Source of the DNA: Flavivirga eckloniae
GTDB taxonomy: Bacteria; Bacteroidota; Bacteroidia; Flavobacteriales; Flavobacteriaceae
Length of the DNA stretch: 64,000 nt
NCBI RefSeq assembly: GCF_002886045.1
Contig: NZ_CP025791.1
Coordinates: forward strand, 682,001-746,000
Direction: 5' to 3'
This document shows, piece by piece, positions 8,769 through 18,680 of the stretch. The position numbers and the translations under genes are program-made. Under the pieces are notes generated by a model, which saw nothing but the letters and a program-made list of their open reading frames with translations, ran no database searches and was not told the DNA's origin. How positions within the stretch are numbered: the first letter of the stretch is position 1; every line of letters starts with the position of its first letter.

Positions 8769-10478
8769 ATGAAAAAAGGTATTTTATTAATCATCTCTCT
8801 AAATCTATTTTTTTCTTGTAAAAAGACAAATGAACAACCCAAAGAATTTATTAGTAAAACTACTGTGTCATCCAAATATACCTGTGTACCACAAGTTACA
8901 GATGCAGAATGGTATAAAAAAGATAACATAGCGCCTCTTTTAGAAGGTTATGATGTTGTAAACTATCCCATTACCACTAAAAACACTTTAGTGCAACGTT
9001 ATTTTAATCAAGGCATGACATTGGCTTATGGCTTTAATCATGCAGAAGCTGCTCGTTCTTTTTATTATGCCACAAAATTAGACCCGAATTGTGCTATGGC
9101 ATTTTGGGGATATGCATATGTACTGGGACCAAACTACAATGCCGGAATGGAGGATGACAACTATGAACGTGCATACGAAGCCATACAAAAAGCAAAAGCA
9201 CTATCTAAAAATGCCTCCGAAAAGGAAAAGCAATTTATTAACGCTATGGCGTTACGCTATGCTCCGGAACCTCCCGAAGATAGAACGACATTGGATACCA
9301 AATACTCTGAAGCCATGAAGGCTTTATACAGCCAATATCCTGAAGACACAGAAATTAGTGCTTTATACGCAGAATCGCTTATGAACTTGCATCCGTGGGA
9401 CTTAAATGAAAAGGATGGTACGGAAAAACCATGGACTGTAGAAATAGTAGCGCTTTTGGAAAAACTAATAGCCCAAAACCCTAAACACCCCGGGGCGCAC
9501 CACTTTTATATTCATGCTGTTGAGGCTTCCAGAACACCGGAGCGCTCTAACATATCTGCCAAAGCTTTTGATGATGGCCTGGTACCCGGTTCGGGACATT
9601 TACTGCATATGCCCTCACATACATACATAAGAACCGGCGAGTACCACAAAGGCACCCTGTCTAACATCGCGGCTGTTAAAGCAGATAGTGCTTATGTTAC
9701 AACCTGCCATGCACAAGGCGCTTATCCACTCGCCTATTATCCGCATAATTATCATTTTATGGCTGCCACAGCAACACTCGAAGGGAATAGCCATTGGGCT
9801 ATGGTTGGCGCCAATAAAGTATCGGAGCATGTACATCCCGAAATTATGAAACAACCAGGTTGGGGCACGTTACAACATTATTATACCATTCCTTATTATG
9901 TGGCAGTAAAATTTAAAAAATGGGATACTATTTTAAATATGAAACTAAAAAACTATGATTTAAAATATCCTAAAGCGATTAGACATTATGCTGAAGGTAT
10001 GGCGCATTTAGGAAAAGGTAATTTAGATAACGCTAAAGCAGAATTATTAGAGCTTGAAACTTTGGCAAAAGACGAAACACTAAAAGAAGTTACCGTTTGG
10101 GATATTAACTCGGTTTATGACTTAGTTAAAATAGCCGAAAAAGTTTTAAAAGCTGAAATCTTAGCTCATGAAGGCGATCTTGAAACCAGTATTACGCTTT
10201 TAAAAGGGGCAGTAAAAATGGAAGATGCTTTAAATTATAACGAACCACCAGATTGGTTTTTCTCTATTCGTCATCATTTAGGACGTATTTATATACTTAA
10301 CGGACAACAAAAAATGGCTATTAAATTATATCTTAAAGACCTTGAATATTTACCAAAAAACGGCTGGGCATATCATGGTCTAAAAATGGCTTATGACGGA
10401 TTGGACGATAAGGAAAATACCGAGATTTATAACGAGCTTTTTAAAGCAAGTTGGAAACATGCCGATTTTGAACTATAA
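8769..10478 (+). CDS. TPR-repeat lipoprotein of unknown function
   Basis: A 569-residue protein with a lipoprotein signal (LFFSC, C17). The body is alpha-solenoid with several TPR-like units, for example FNQGMTLAYGFNHAEAARSFYYATKLDP at about 78-105, a second near 240, and at the C terminus LGRIYILNGQQKMAIKLY. It contains conserved His-rich stretches (HPGAHHFYIHAVEAS, LLHMPSHTYIRTGEYHKG) that suggest a metal or substrate site. Homologues are widespread in marine Bacteroidota; the function is unknown to me. A long hairpin follows the stop. Confidence 0.85.
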   Translation: MKKGILLIISLNLFFSCKKTNEQPKEFISKTTVSSKYTCVPQVTDAEWYKKDNIAPLLEGYDVVNYPITTKNTLVQRYFNQGMTLAYGFNHAEAARSFYYATKLDPNCAMAFWGYAYVLGPNYNAGMEDDNYERAYEAIQKAKALSKNASEKEKQFINAMALRYAPEPPEDRTTLDTKYSEAMKALYSQYPEDTEISALYAESLMNLHPWDLNEKDGTEKPWTVEIVALLEKLIAQNPKHPGAHHFYIHAVEASRTPERSNISAKAFDDGLVPGSGHLLHMPSHTYIRTGEYHKGTLSNIAAVKADSAYVTTCHAQGAYPLAYYPHNYHFMAATATLEGNSHWAMVGANKVSEHVHPEIMKQPGWGTLQHYYTIPYYVAVKFKKWDTILNMKLKNYDLKYPKAIRHYAEGMAHLGKGNLDNAKAELLELETLAKDETLKEVTVWDINSVYDLVKIAEKVLKAEILAHEGDLETSITLLKGAVKMEDALNYNEPPDWFFSIRHHLGRIYILNGQQKMAIKLYLKDLEYLPKNGWAYHGLKMAYDGLDDKENTEIYNELFKASWKHADFEL

Positions 10479-10503
10479 TAAATTATTTAAATTTTCATAA
10501 AAC

Positions 10504-10639
10504 AAAGAGGCTATCTAAAAAGGTAAATCATATGTTATATTGAGCTTGTCGAAATATCTTAAATAATTGATGATCAACATCGATTTCTATAAATTCAATT
10601 TGACAATATAACGACTAAAACCTTTTAGATAGCCTCTTT
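10504..10639. terminator. Long imperfect hairpin between convergent genes
   Basis: AAAGAGGCTATCTAAAA (10504-10520) is perfectly repeated in reverse at 10623-10639, and inside it GTTATATTG (10534-10542) pairs with CAATATAAC (10604-10612). The outer stem ends in a T run on the plus strand. It serves as terminator for the TPR gene and, being symmetric, for the DUF4249 gene. The inner TGAGCTTGTCGAAAT is a Flavobacteria intergenic-repeat core. Confidence 0.65.
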
Positions 10640-10658
10640 TTATTTCAATAACAGAAAA

Positions 10659-11504
10659 CTATTGAAATGTATACGTTGTTTTTACAACCTGTGTTAACCT
10701 AAAATAACCAAAAGCATAGTTATCCGGATTAACAGTATTAACACAGTTTCCTCTTACAGGTACTGGTGTTGTACTAAAAAGACCAACTCCTTCAGATTGT
10801 TCTATAACAATACCTATATAGTTCGAAAATCCTTCAGAAATACCAAAAAAAGAAATATCCAAAATATCTCCAGGTTGAAAAGCTTCTTTCTTATCTGTTT
10901 CATCATCTTCTTCCTTTTCAAACCACCAAGGAATTCTTTTACCATTAGAGAATTCATCATCTCCATCTTCCAGTATAGGTAGCAAATCGCCTCGTCTGTG
11001 GGCCTTAAACAAATAGTAGTTCTCTTCTTCCACAGGGTCTGTAAAATAAATAGTAACTTCCAACTCTTCATCACTAAAACCATCATCAATAGACTGTGTT
11101 ATCTCTTCAATATCTACAACTGATGTTAAAGTTTCATTCGCTGTATAGGTTTCTCCTTCATGAATCACTTCTAAGGTATAAGATTGACCAACTATAGGGA
11201 TAAACTCAGTAGTTGTGTATGCTCCATTCCCTTGGTGCGTGAAGACAAATTCACTGCCATTGTCATCATTAGTAACTATAACCGAAGCATTAGTAACACC
11301 AGTATTAGTTGTAGTATCAAAGTAAGGTGTCGACTTACTTAATTTTATAGTTTGATCACTTCCGGTTGTTCCTTTTTCCCAATCGAGAGAAGCCTCAATA
11401 ACTAATCTGCTTGGTGCATTTTGTAAATCCACATCAATAACATCGTCGCACGATGCTAACGATATTGTTAAAAAGAGTATTATTAGTTTAAAATATGTCT
11501 TCAT
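10659..11504 (-). CDS. DUF4249 outer-membrane lipoprotein
   Basis: A 281-residue lipoprotein (SLASC, C19) that opens with CDDVIDVDL, the usual beginning of DUF4249 proteins. Residues about 25-125 form an Ig-like region (APSRLVIEASLDW, then TNASVIVTNDDNGSEF and TYTANETLTSV), followed by a second beta domain. DUF4249 proteins are encoded almost always behind a TonB-dependent receptor, as here: the gene starts 4 bp after the receptor stop. They are thought to act as surface partners of the receptor; the ligand is unknown. Confidence 0.9.
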   Translation of the reverse strand: MKTYFKLIILFLTISLASCDDVIDVDLQNAPSRLVIEASLDWEKGTTGSDQTIKLSKSTPYFDTTTNTGVTNASVIVTNDDNGSEFVFTHQGNGAYTTTEFIPIVGQSYTLEVIHEGETYTANETLTSVVDIEEITQSIDDGFSDEELEVTIYFTDPVEEENYYLFKAHRRGDLLPILEDGDDEFSNGKRIPWWFEKEEDDETDKKEAFQPGDILDISFFGISEGFSNYIGIVIEQSEGVGLFSTTPVPVRGNCVNTVNPDNYAFGYFRLTQVVKTTYTFQ

Positions 11505-11508
11505 TTTG

Positions 11509-13875
11509 TTAAAATTTAAAGTTGTAAGTTACTGATGGTACCAATCCAAAAATAGCTGTTCTTGTAGCTTCATTAATACCTAAATCCTCATTTTGAGTAA
11601 ACGAAATTGAAGCTGCATTTTTTTGATTATATACATTATAAATTCCAAAAACCCATTCCCCTTTCCATCTATTATTCGGTTTTCTGTTGGGTCTGTATGT
11701 TGCCGAAACATCTAACCTGTGATACGCTGGTAATCTATCTGAATTTCTTGGAGAAAAACTTGCTACAGATATTCCTTCATATTGGTACTGACCGTTAGGA
11801 TATGTTACCGGCCTTCCTGTTTGAAAAACCATATTACCTCCAAAAGTCCATTTATCATTTAACTCGTAAGCTCCGGTAATTGATATATCGTGTGTTCTAT
11901 CGAAAGCAGAGTTATACCAGTCTCCATTATTAATTCCAGGTCCTCCCGCTATTCCTCCCAAGGTTCTTTGTTCTGCTTTAGATACGGTATACGATATCCA
12001 TCCTGTAAACCTTCCTTCGTTTTTACGCAACAACAACTCCAGACCATAAGCTCTGGCTTCTCCGTTTAAGATTTCAGTTTCAATGGTATTCTGACCAATT
12101 AATTTAGACCCGTCTATATAATCTATTCTATTATCTGTTGTTTTATAATACCCTTCAATTTCCATAGAGTATTTCTTGTCATTAAAATTTCTAAAATAAC
12201 CTAAGGCATATTGGTTCGACAATTGTGGTTTGATATACTTACCACTCGTAGTCCACACATCTAAAGGCGTTACCGATGTTGTATTTGACAGTAAGTGGAT
12301 ATATTGAGCCGATCTTGAAAAGCCTGCTTTAACAGATGATTTTTCACTTAATTGAAGTGCCAAGGATGCTCTCGGCTCCAGATTAGAAAAATCTTTAATG
12401 CTCTCTCCTTTTTTATAAAGCGTCTCTCCTATTTCGGTTCCTCGTTCGTAAATTCCTAAAAGACTGTTGTATACTACGGGTTGTCCATTAGCATAATCTG
12501 CCATAGCTTGCCCTCCTAAACGTCTAAAAGCACTAACCCTTACTCCGTATTGTGCCGTTAATTTATCTGTTATTTTATGCTCTGCATTAACATATAAACC
12601 GCTCTCGAAAGCTTTTTTTCTGTCTAGCGCCAAAGGATTTATAGGTGATGTTTCTGAGGTAGGACGTACCTGACCGGGATCAAAATCGTAGTAAATACCA
12701 CTAACTCCAAAATCTAATTTAAACTTATCGCTTGCATAATATTTAAGATCATATTTTACATTGTAGTTATTAATTGATGAAATCCAATCGAATTCGTCAC
12801 CAGTAATTTCCAAATCATAATCATACTTGCTGTAGATTAAAGATAAGTTTGAAAACAAACGATCATTAAAAATATGATTCCATCTTAAATTTCCTGAGAT
12901 ATTACCATAAGTACTCTTAAAGCTACTACCAAACTTAAACGCATCTCTTCCAAAATAGCCGGAAAGGTATAACTTATTATTACCTCCTAAACTATAATTG
13001 GTTTTAAGGTTTAAATCGTAAAAACCTAGTCTGTTCTCTTCATCTGCTGCTGCTAAAAACAGATTAACATAAGAGCTTCTACCTGCTACTAAAAACGAGC
13101 CTTTATCTTTAAACATAGGCCCCTCTACAGCAAGTCTACTGGAAATTAAACCAATACCTCCTGTTAAAGCAAGGCGTTTACTATTTCCATCCTTTTGACG
13201 TACATCTAATACAGACGATGTTCTACCTCCAAAACGAGCAGGGATACCACCTTTATACAATTTAATGTCTTTAATAGCATCTGCGTTAAATACCGAAAAG
13301 AATCCTAACATATGCGAAGTATTGTATATAATCGCTTCGTCCAATAACACCAGGTTTTGATCTACCGCTCCTCCTCTTACATGGAAACCGCTAGCACCTT
13401 CTCCATTTTTAGTAACACCCGGAAGCATTTGCAAAGACTTTACAATATCAACCTCTCCTAAAACCACCGGCATTTGCTTAACGGTTTTAATGTTTAACTT
13501 AGAAACACTCATTTCTGGTTTCTTAAGACTGGCACGTTCTGTTTCTTCTGCTACTACTACAACTTCGTCTAGTTTAGTTGATTGTTCTTTAATCTCAAAA
13601 TTTATTTTTTGATTTGCATCCAAAGTAATTTCCTGACTCATATTTTCAAAGCCTATATATGAAACGACTAAAGTGTAAGTTCCTTTAGGGGCAGTAATTG
13701 AAAAGAATCCGTACTCATTAGTAATAGAGCCAATAGTGCTTCCTTTTAAAAATACCGAAGCTCCAAAAGCTGTTTCTCCGTTTTTCGCCTCCTTAACAAC
13801 ACCACTAACGGTATATTTCTCCTGGGCGGATAAAACTGCGGAGAATAACATAAATAGCAATACTAAATTTTTCAT
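11509..13875 (-). CDS. TonB-dependent receptor with N-terminal carboxypeptidase-like domain
   Basis: A 788-residue outer-membrane receptor. Residues 1-17 are a signal peptide; about 22-105 a CarboxypepD_reg-like beta-sandwich (GVVKEAKNGETAFGASVFLK); about 120-225 the plug (MPVVLGEVDIVKSLQMLPGV, GFHVRGGAVDQNLVLLDEA); the rest a 22-strand barrel that ends in Phe (VPSVTYNFKF), as expected for BAM recognition. The tight link to a DUF4249 lipoprotein marks the non-SusD type of receptor pair. Substrate unknown; no metal or sugar catabolism genes adjoin it. Confidence 0.93.
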   Translation of the reverse strand: MKNLVLLFMLFSAVLSAQEKYTVSGVVKEAKNGETAFGASVFLKGSTIGSITNEYGFFSITAPKGTYTLVVSYIGFENMSQEITLDANQKINFEIKEQSTKLDEVVVVAEETERASLKKPEMSVSKLNIKTVKQMPVVLGEVDIVKSLQMLPGVTKNGEGASGFHVRGGAVDQNLVLLDEAIIYNTSHMLGFFSVFNADAIKDIKLYKGGIPARFGGRTSSVLDVRQKDGNSKRLALTGGIGLISSRLAVEGPMFKDKGSFLVAGRSSYVNLFLAAADEENRLGFYDLNLKTNYSLGGNNKLYLSGYFGRDAFKFGSSFKSTYGNISGNLRWNHIFNDRLFSNLSLIYSKYDYDLEITGDEFDWISSINNYNVKYDLKYYASDKFKLDFGVSGIYYDFDPGQVRPTSETSPINPLALDRKKAFESGLYVNAEHKITDKLTAQYGVRVSAFRRLGGQAMADYANGQPVVYNSLLGIYERGTEIGETLYKKGESIKDFSNLEPRASLALQLSEKSSVKAGFSRSAQYIHLLSNTTSVTPLDVWTTSGKYIKPQLSNQYALGYFRNFNDKKYSMEIEGYYKTTDNRIDYIDGSKLIGQNTIETEILNGEARAYGLELLLRKNEGRFTGWISYTVSKAEQRTLGGIAGGPGINNGDWYNSAFDRTHDISITGAYELNDKWTFGGNMVFQTGRPVTYPNGQYQYEGISVASFSPRNSDRLPAYHRLDVSATYRPNRKPNNRWKGEWVFGIYNVYNQKNAASISFTQNEDLGINEATRTAIFGLVPSVTYNFKF

Positions 13876-13926
13876 TTGTTTTTTTTGATTAATGATTGTT
13901 TTTGAGAATTTTGATATGATTTGTGA

Positions 13927-14130
13927 TTAAGTAATATTTAATTCGGTTTTAAACGCATTATTCATACGTTTTACTAACATTTCTTTTTTAGCCTTTGTGT
14001 TTGTACTCCAGCCAAACCCTAAAAGCGGATTTAACGATTTAATTGATTGATTTTTGCTTGTGCTTCCCATTGTTTTATTAATTGATCTGTTCGTTTTTTT
14101 TATTATTGTTTTTTTTAGTTTTTCTGTCAA
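13927..14130 (-). CDS. Doubtful small basic ORF ahead of the TonB receptor
   Basis: A 67-codon frame that needs a TTG start (14128-14130); the first internal ATG would give 47 residues. The peptide is very Lys/Asn/Thr-rich with a patch SLNPLLGFGWSTNTKAKKEM. No family recognised. It ends 52 bp before the receptor start on the same strand, so it may be a leader-encoded peptide or simply part of the AT-rich leader of the receptor operon. A shorter ATG frame of 18 codons lies just upstream of it on the same strand. Confidence 0.25.
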   Translation of the reverse strand: MTEKLKKTIIKKTNRSINKTMGSTSKNQSIKSLNPLLGFGWSTNTKAKKEMLVKRMNNAFKTELNIT

Positions 14131-14213
14131 ACTCTATGTATTGACACCTGAAATAATGAAAGGTTGCATAAATAGATTCTTTTTTTTCATTTTAACTTTT
14201 TTTTATAAAAACG

Positions 14214-15668
14214 TTATGCCTCAAACATGTCTGGTATTATAAACCCACTGGTAAATTGTTCTAATTCTTTAGCGATCTGTAACAACTTGTAATCGTGCCA
14301 TTTCTGTCCGTGAATTTGAATACCTACCGGCAATCCTTTTTTGGTTATCCCGATTGGAATAACCACTATGGGATGTCCGGGAATAGTCGACGGAAAATTA
14401 TATGGCACAAATGCTTTTGTATAAGGAATCTTCCATTTGTTAATTTCGAAAGGTGTTCCTGTTTTTTGATGCTTAAATGCTGGAGCCATGGAAACCGGTG
14501 TCATCCAAACATCATGTCTGCTAAAAAAGTCTGTAAAAGCATCAGACACATCATCTTTTAACTGTAATGCTTTTACATAACCACTCGAAGAGCTTTTGGC
14601 ACCTTGCCGCATGCCTCTCGCCCATTGAGAATCTTTATATTTAAACTTTATAAACAAGTAAGCAATCAACCCCTTTAATGGCATCTGCTTCATGGTTGCC
14701 CCAAAATCGAATCCCGCTATTCTCCCCCAAAGGTTAATGAGTGCATTCGGACTATAGCTTGGTTTAGATTGAACCAGTTTGTGTTTTGATTGACGAACCT
14801 TATCTAAAAAAGACAGGTATACTTCATTATATTCTTTATCTAAAAATAAGCCGTCCAGCACTAAAGAATAGGCTATGTTTAGCTCTTCTCCGTTATATTG
14901 AGATTGTTTTAAAGCCACAGGTGGATTTTCCGAAAATTGCTGTTTATTGTTCCATAACACTTCCATAGCCAACATTAAATCGTCAACATTTCTAGCCAAC
15001 GGACCATTACTTGTTAAATAACGACCAAAACGAGGCATCTTGGGGGTTTCCATATTACCCCGGTTGGGTAATGCTGATTCTGTTGTACGAATTCCACAAA
15101 CGCCACAAAAATGCGCAGGCACTCTTATAGAACCGCCCGCATCTGTACCTAACTCCAATGCTGTAAAACCAGAAGCTAGTGCCGCAGCCGATCCTCCGGA
15201 GCTCCCACCTACTACATGATTAAGGTTATAAGGGTTATTGGTTTGACCAAACCACGGATTTGTAGATTGCCAATCTAGAGCATATAAAGCCAAATTCGTT
15301 TTTCCTATAATAATAGCTCCAGCTTTTTTTAACCGTGTTACTAATTCTGCATCGTTTACAACAATGTTGCCTTTTAGTTTCGGGTTTCCATTAGAAGTTA
15401 TTAAACCTGCTACATTATAGGTATCCTTAACTGTTATTGGCAACCCATGTAACGGACCTAAGACCCCTCCTTTATTTAATAACTTATCCTTAAATCTCGC
15501 TTCTATAATAATGTCATTATAGTCTCTAATATCTGTTATGGCATTAATCGTTTTATTATGCCTTTCAATATGATTTAAAAACTGCTTTACAACTTCTACA
15601 CATGAGATTTTTTTATCTCTTATGAGTTGTGTTATTTCTGTTGCGCTTTTAAAAATTATATGTATCAT
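14214..15668 (-). CDS. Amidase (amidase-signature family)
   Basis: A 484-residue hydrolase with the whole amidase-signature triad visible: K81 in ITVKDTYN, S156 in the Gly/Ser loop VGGSSGGSAAA, and nucleophile S180 in GTDAGGSIRVP. The spacing (75 and 24 residues) matches fatty-acid amide hydrolase and related enzymes. No signal peptide is seen, so it should act in the cytoplasm on small amides. It is not GatA: GatB/GatC are not nearby and the C-terminal part is more like the FAAH/AmiD group. Physiological substrate unknown. Confidence 0.88.
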   Translation of the reverse strand: MIHIIFKSATEITQLIRDKKISCVEVVKQFLNHIERHNKTINAITDIRDYNDIIIEARFKDKLLNKGGVLGPLHGLPITVKDTYNVAGLITSNGNPKLKGNIVVNDAELVTRLKKAGAIIIGKTNLALYALDWQSTNPWFGQTNNPYNLNHVVGGSSGGSAAALASGFTALELGTDAGGSIRVPAHFCGVCGIRTTESALPNRGNMETPKMPRFGRYLTSNGPLARNVDDLMLAMEVLWNNKQQFSENPPVALKQSQYNGEELNIAYSLVLDGLFLDKEYNEVYLSFLDKVRQSKHKLVQSKPSYSPNALINLWGRIAGFDFGATMKQMPLKGLIAYLFIKFKYKDSQWARGMRQGAKSSSSGYVKALQLKDDVSDAFTDFFSRHDVWMTPVSMAPAFKHQKTGTPFEINKWKIPYTKAFVPYNFPSTIPGHPIVVIPIGITKKGLPVGIQIHGQKWHDYKLLQIAKELEQFTSGFIIPDMFEA

Positions 15669-15901
15669 TATTATCGACTTTATTAAGCAAATGCCATACT
15701 ATATCGCTTAAATCTTCGACAAAGATGCAACGCTTTTAAAGTGTACAAGGTTTAGGTATCAAGGATGAAAAAAGAAGAGGTATGCGCTTATAAGGAAGCA
15801 CTCAAAAACCCTTATAAACATTAAGGTTTAAAGATTTTATTGATGTGTAAAAATTAAGGTATGAGTTTACAGGCAAATGCTATAAATTTTAGTTTTTATA
15901 A

Positions 15902-17032
15902 CTAAGCGTTAAAAAATTCGGTAGGTGTTTTTCCGGTTTGTAGTTTAAAATGCTTGTTAAAAGTAGACTTGGTACTAAAACCACAATCGTAAGCCAAAGA
16001 AATCATGGTGTATTTCTTATTTTCAGGAAGTGATGCCAGCTCGATAAATGCATTAACCCGAAGCGCATTTATATAATTATAGAAGTTTTTGCCCTCCATT
16101 TCATTAATAACCTGCGATAAATGGTTAGGATGTACCTCCAGCTCTTTTGCAAACTCTACCAAGGTGAGTTCTTCATTTTTATAGATAGCATTCTCATTAA
16201 CCAACCTATTTAATTTAGCATAAATCTGTGATGCCATATCCTCAGTTAAACCAGATTTTTCATATTTTCCAACTGGGGTTCTGGGTTTTGAATGCGCTTT
16301 GATAGCATCTTTTTTAACAGTGTTCCCAATATCTTCTTTTGAAGCTTGCTGCTCTAATACTTGAGTTGAATTAAAGATATTTAATTGATTAATCCCAAAA
16401 ACGGCAATGCATAATACAAAAACCACAACTGCCAGATAAATAATATGGTTATCGAAAAAAGCTGAAAGTATCCAAATAAAAACAAATCCGAATGAAAGCA
16501 ACCAAAGCCATTGTAATTCTTTTTTATCGGTATTTGAAAAATCATCCTGAATTTTTATCCTATACCTTTTTATCAAAACGATAGACCAAATAGAATAAGC
16601 CAATCCGGAAATTGCAATAACTAGGTTATTAGTTATTAAAAACCACTCAAACCCTACACCATCATTTTTATAAACATATAATTTTTCTGCATCCGGCAAT
16701 AAATAAAACTCTGTAGCTAAAAGATAAATAGTAATAGTTGGCACAAAATGTAATAGTATTACCAAAATATTATTTAAAGGGTTTCCCGTTATCTCCCTTA
16801 CATAGAAATACAAAAAGGCTCCAATAATTATGGGAATTCCAAAACTGGTTCCTAACCAGTTTGGATACTGATAAATCGTCTCACTAATATTAGCATAATT
16901 ATATATTTGACTAATAGAAATAAATATTAGCCACAGTACCAAAATCTTATCCGCACGCGATTTATTCTTTTTTATTAATAAAAGAAGTGAAAGAAAAACA
17001 GCTATAAAAATCCCAACTATATAAATCACCAT
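15902..17032 (-). CDS. Membrane-anchored AraC-family transcription regulator
   Basis: A 376-residue protein: about seven membrane helices (residues 2-20, 30-48, 60-80, 88-108, 135-158, 178-196 and 198-218), a linker, and an AraC/XylS double helix-turn-helix at about 275-375 (TLVEFAKELEVHPNHLSQVI and ISLAYDCGFSTKSTFNKHF). This arrangement is common in Bacteroidota, where the membrane part is thought to sense an envelope or lipid signal directly. Target genes are not evident. The promoter region is shared with the divergent adenylate cyclase gene. Confidence 0.9.
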   Translation of the reverse strand: MVIYIVGIFIAVFLSLLLLIKKNKSRADKILVLWLIFISISQIYNYANISETIYQYPNWLGTSFGIPIIIGAFLYFYVREITGNPLNNILVILLHFVPTITIYLLATEFYLLPDAEKLYVYKNDGVGFEWFLITNNLVIAISGLAYSIWSIVLIKRYRIKIQDDFSNTDKKELQWLWLLSFGFVFIWILSAFFDNHIIYLAVVVFVLCIAVFGINQLNIFNSTQVLEQQASKEDIGNTVKKDAIKAHSKPRTPVGKYEKSGLTEDMASQIYAKLNRLVNENAIYKNEELTLVEFAKELEVHPNHLSQVINEMEGKNFYNYINALRVNAFIELASLPENKKYTMISLAYDCGFSTKSTFNKHFKLQTGKTPTEFFNA

Positions 17033-17170
17033 TTAAGTTTAAGCATTAAACAAAGTAACATAATATTTTGGTCTTTATTATGCTTCGTAGTAAATAAATA
17101 ATGACCGGAAATCTAAATAAAATAACATAAACTACCTTAGTGTTTAAAGCCAAATAACTTCCTATTTTCC

Positions 17171-17178
17171 TATCTTTA
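17171..17178 (+). promoter_or_regulatory. -7-like box close to the cyclase start
   Basis: TATCTTTA fits the Bacteroidota TAnnTTTG element except for the last base and lies only 4 bp before the ATG at 17183, which would give a leaderless or nearly leaderless transcript. No clear TTG at the -33 position. Confidence 0.35.
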
Positions 17179-17182
17179 CCCT

Positions 17183-18277
17183 ATGCAATTTCATCCGTTA
17201 TACAAACGCTATTTCTGGCAGATTTTTACTTTCGGAATCATTTGGTTGTTTTTTGGTTTAACCTATGTTATGCTCGAGTATGGCATTTTGGGACAACTTA
17301 CCATATATCCTGCAACAGGAAACAAATACAGTCCGCACAATTCAATAATTATGATTAGTAGTGGCAGTTTTTTGATAGGCTTGGTTCAGGGATGTGTTGA
17401 AGTTTTATGGCTCAAAGCATATTTTAAACATAAATCATTCTGGATCAAAATTTTATTCAAAAGCATTTTCTATACGCTTTTTGTTATTGTTTTTCTCATA
17501 GCGCTAACCCTTGTTTACAATTCATTTTTACACAAGGCTCCCATATTTTCGTCGGTTGTTATTGGCACCTTACTGGTGTTTATGAAGAAGTTCTCCTTTT
17601 GGAGCATCATATTATATTCAGGCATCATATTAGACATTTCTTTATTTTACTCGGAAATTAGAGACTATTTAGGTGAAAATGTCATGATTAACTACCTTGG
17701 CAAGTACCATAAACCCAAACAAGAAACACGTATATTTATGTTTCTGGATATGAAATCATCAACCACAATAGCAGAAAGCCTAGGTCATAAAGCATATTTT
17801 GAGCTTTTAAAAACCTATTATGCCGATATGACCAATGCTATTTTAGAAACTTCTGGCGAAGTATATCAATATGTTGGTGATGAAATTGTGGTTACCTGGA
17901 AAGAAAAGCCCGGGGTTTATAAAAACAACTGTATACATTGTTTTAGAAAAATTTCTGAAGCCATAAACAAAAAAAGAGATAAGTATATAGAACGATTTGG
18001 TTTAGTACCGGAGTTTAAAGCAGGTTACCACATTGGTATGGTTACAACCGGAGAAATAGGTGTTATTAAAAAAGACCTCATCCATACCGGCGATATTTTA
18101 AACACCTCGGCACGTATACAGGCAGAGTGCAATAAATTTAATTCTAAAGTGCTTATCTCGGAAGCGCTTTCAGAAAAACTAGTAGAAGACCATCGGTTTT
18201 CCTGTATTAAAATTGATAACTTATTACTTCGCGGGAAAAACCATCATATACAGTTGTATAAGGTGGTTTTTGATTAG
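17183..18277 (+). CDS. Membrane-bound class III adenylate cyclase
   Basis: A 364-residue protein with four membrane helices (about residues 12-33, 55-77, 90-112 and 120-150) and a class III cyclase domain at about 180-360. Metal ligands D189 (FLDMKSST) and D233 (YVGDEIV) are present, as are transition-state residues N307 and R311 (ILNTSARI). The base-recognition pair is K279 (FKAGYH) and D304 (GDILN), the combination that selects ATP, so I call it adenylate rather than guanylate cyclase. The cAMP receiver could be the Crp-like protein at 27539, though that protein may not bind cAMP. Confidence 0.9.
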   Translation: MQFHPLYKRYFWQIFTFGIIWLFFGLTYVMLEYGILGQLTIYPATGNKYSPHNSIIMISSGSFLIGLVQGCVEVLWLKAYFKHKSFWIKILFKSIFYTLFVIVFLIALTLVYNSFLHKAPIFSSVVIGTLLVFMKKFSFWSIILYSGIILDISLFYSEIRDYLGENVMINYLGKYHKPKQETRIFMFLDMKSSTTIAESLGHKAYFELLKTYYADMTNAILETSGEVYQYVGDEIVVTWKEKPGVYKNNCIHCFRKISEAINKKRDKYIERFGLVPEFKAGYHIGMVTTGEIGVIKKDLIHTGDILNTSARIQAECNKFNSKVLISEALSEKLVEDHRFSCIKIDNLLLRGKNHHIQLYKVVFD

Positions 18278-18415
18278 TTAAGACACGAATACTAGTTAAC
18301 CTTCTAATTAGAAAATAGGATCTAAAAAGACCAAAACAAATCCCTGCAAAAATTATTAATCCAATAATATCTATATGAATGGGAATACTTTACATATTCA
18401 AAAACAGCAATAAAA

Positions 18416-18440
18416 AAAGCGAACTCAATAGGTTCGCTTT
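18416..18440 (-). terminator. Terminator behind the lpdA fragment
   Basis: AAAGCGAAC (18416-18424) pairs with GTTCGCTTT (18432-18440); on the minus strand the stem is followed by a T run. It lies just after the stop codon of the lpdA remnant. Confidence 0.7.
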
Positions 18441-18466
18441 CTTATTACTTTATATAAATTAATACA

Positions 18467-18655
18467 TTACATATGCAGCGCTCTATCATCAGTAGCTGCT
18501 AAAGCTGCTTCTTTGATAGCCTCCGTAAATGTAGGATGCGCATGAGACATACGCGATACATCCTCAGCAGACGCTCTATATTCCATGGCCACAACTGCTT
18601 CTGCAATCATATATGCAGCACAGGTACCTATAATGAGGCTCCAACCTAAAACCTG
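18467..18655 (-). pseudogene. Duplicated 3' end of lpdA
   Basis: About 150 bp are nearly identical to the 3' end of the full lpdA gene at 19253. The reading frame is kept: from residue-level comparison the last 50 or so codons match, with only R to C and D to Y changes near the upstream end ([15 protein letters not shown] versus [16 protein letters not shown]), and it ends in its own TAA. Upstream of about 18625 the match decays through small indels, and it fades out at about 18655, only 26 bp after the DUF6520-like stop. There is no start codon or FAD domain, so it cannot make an enzyme. It is a remnant of a duplication or of recombination around the DUF6520-like gene. Confidence 0.9.
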
Positions 18656-18680
18656 GATCCTTCATTAATAATTACTGAGA

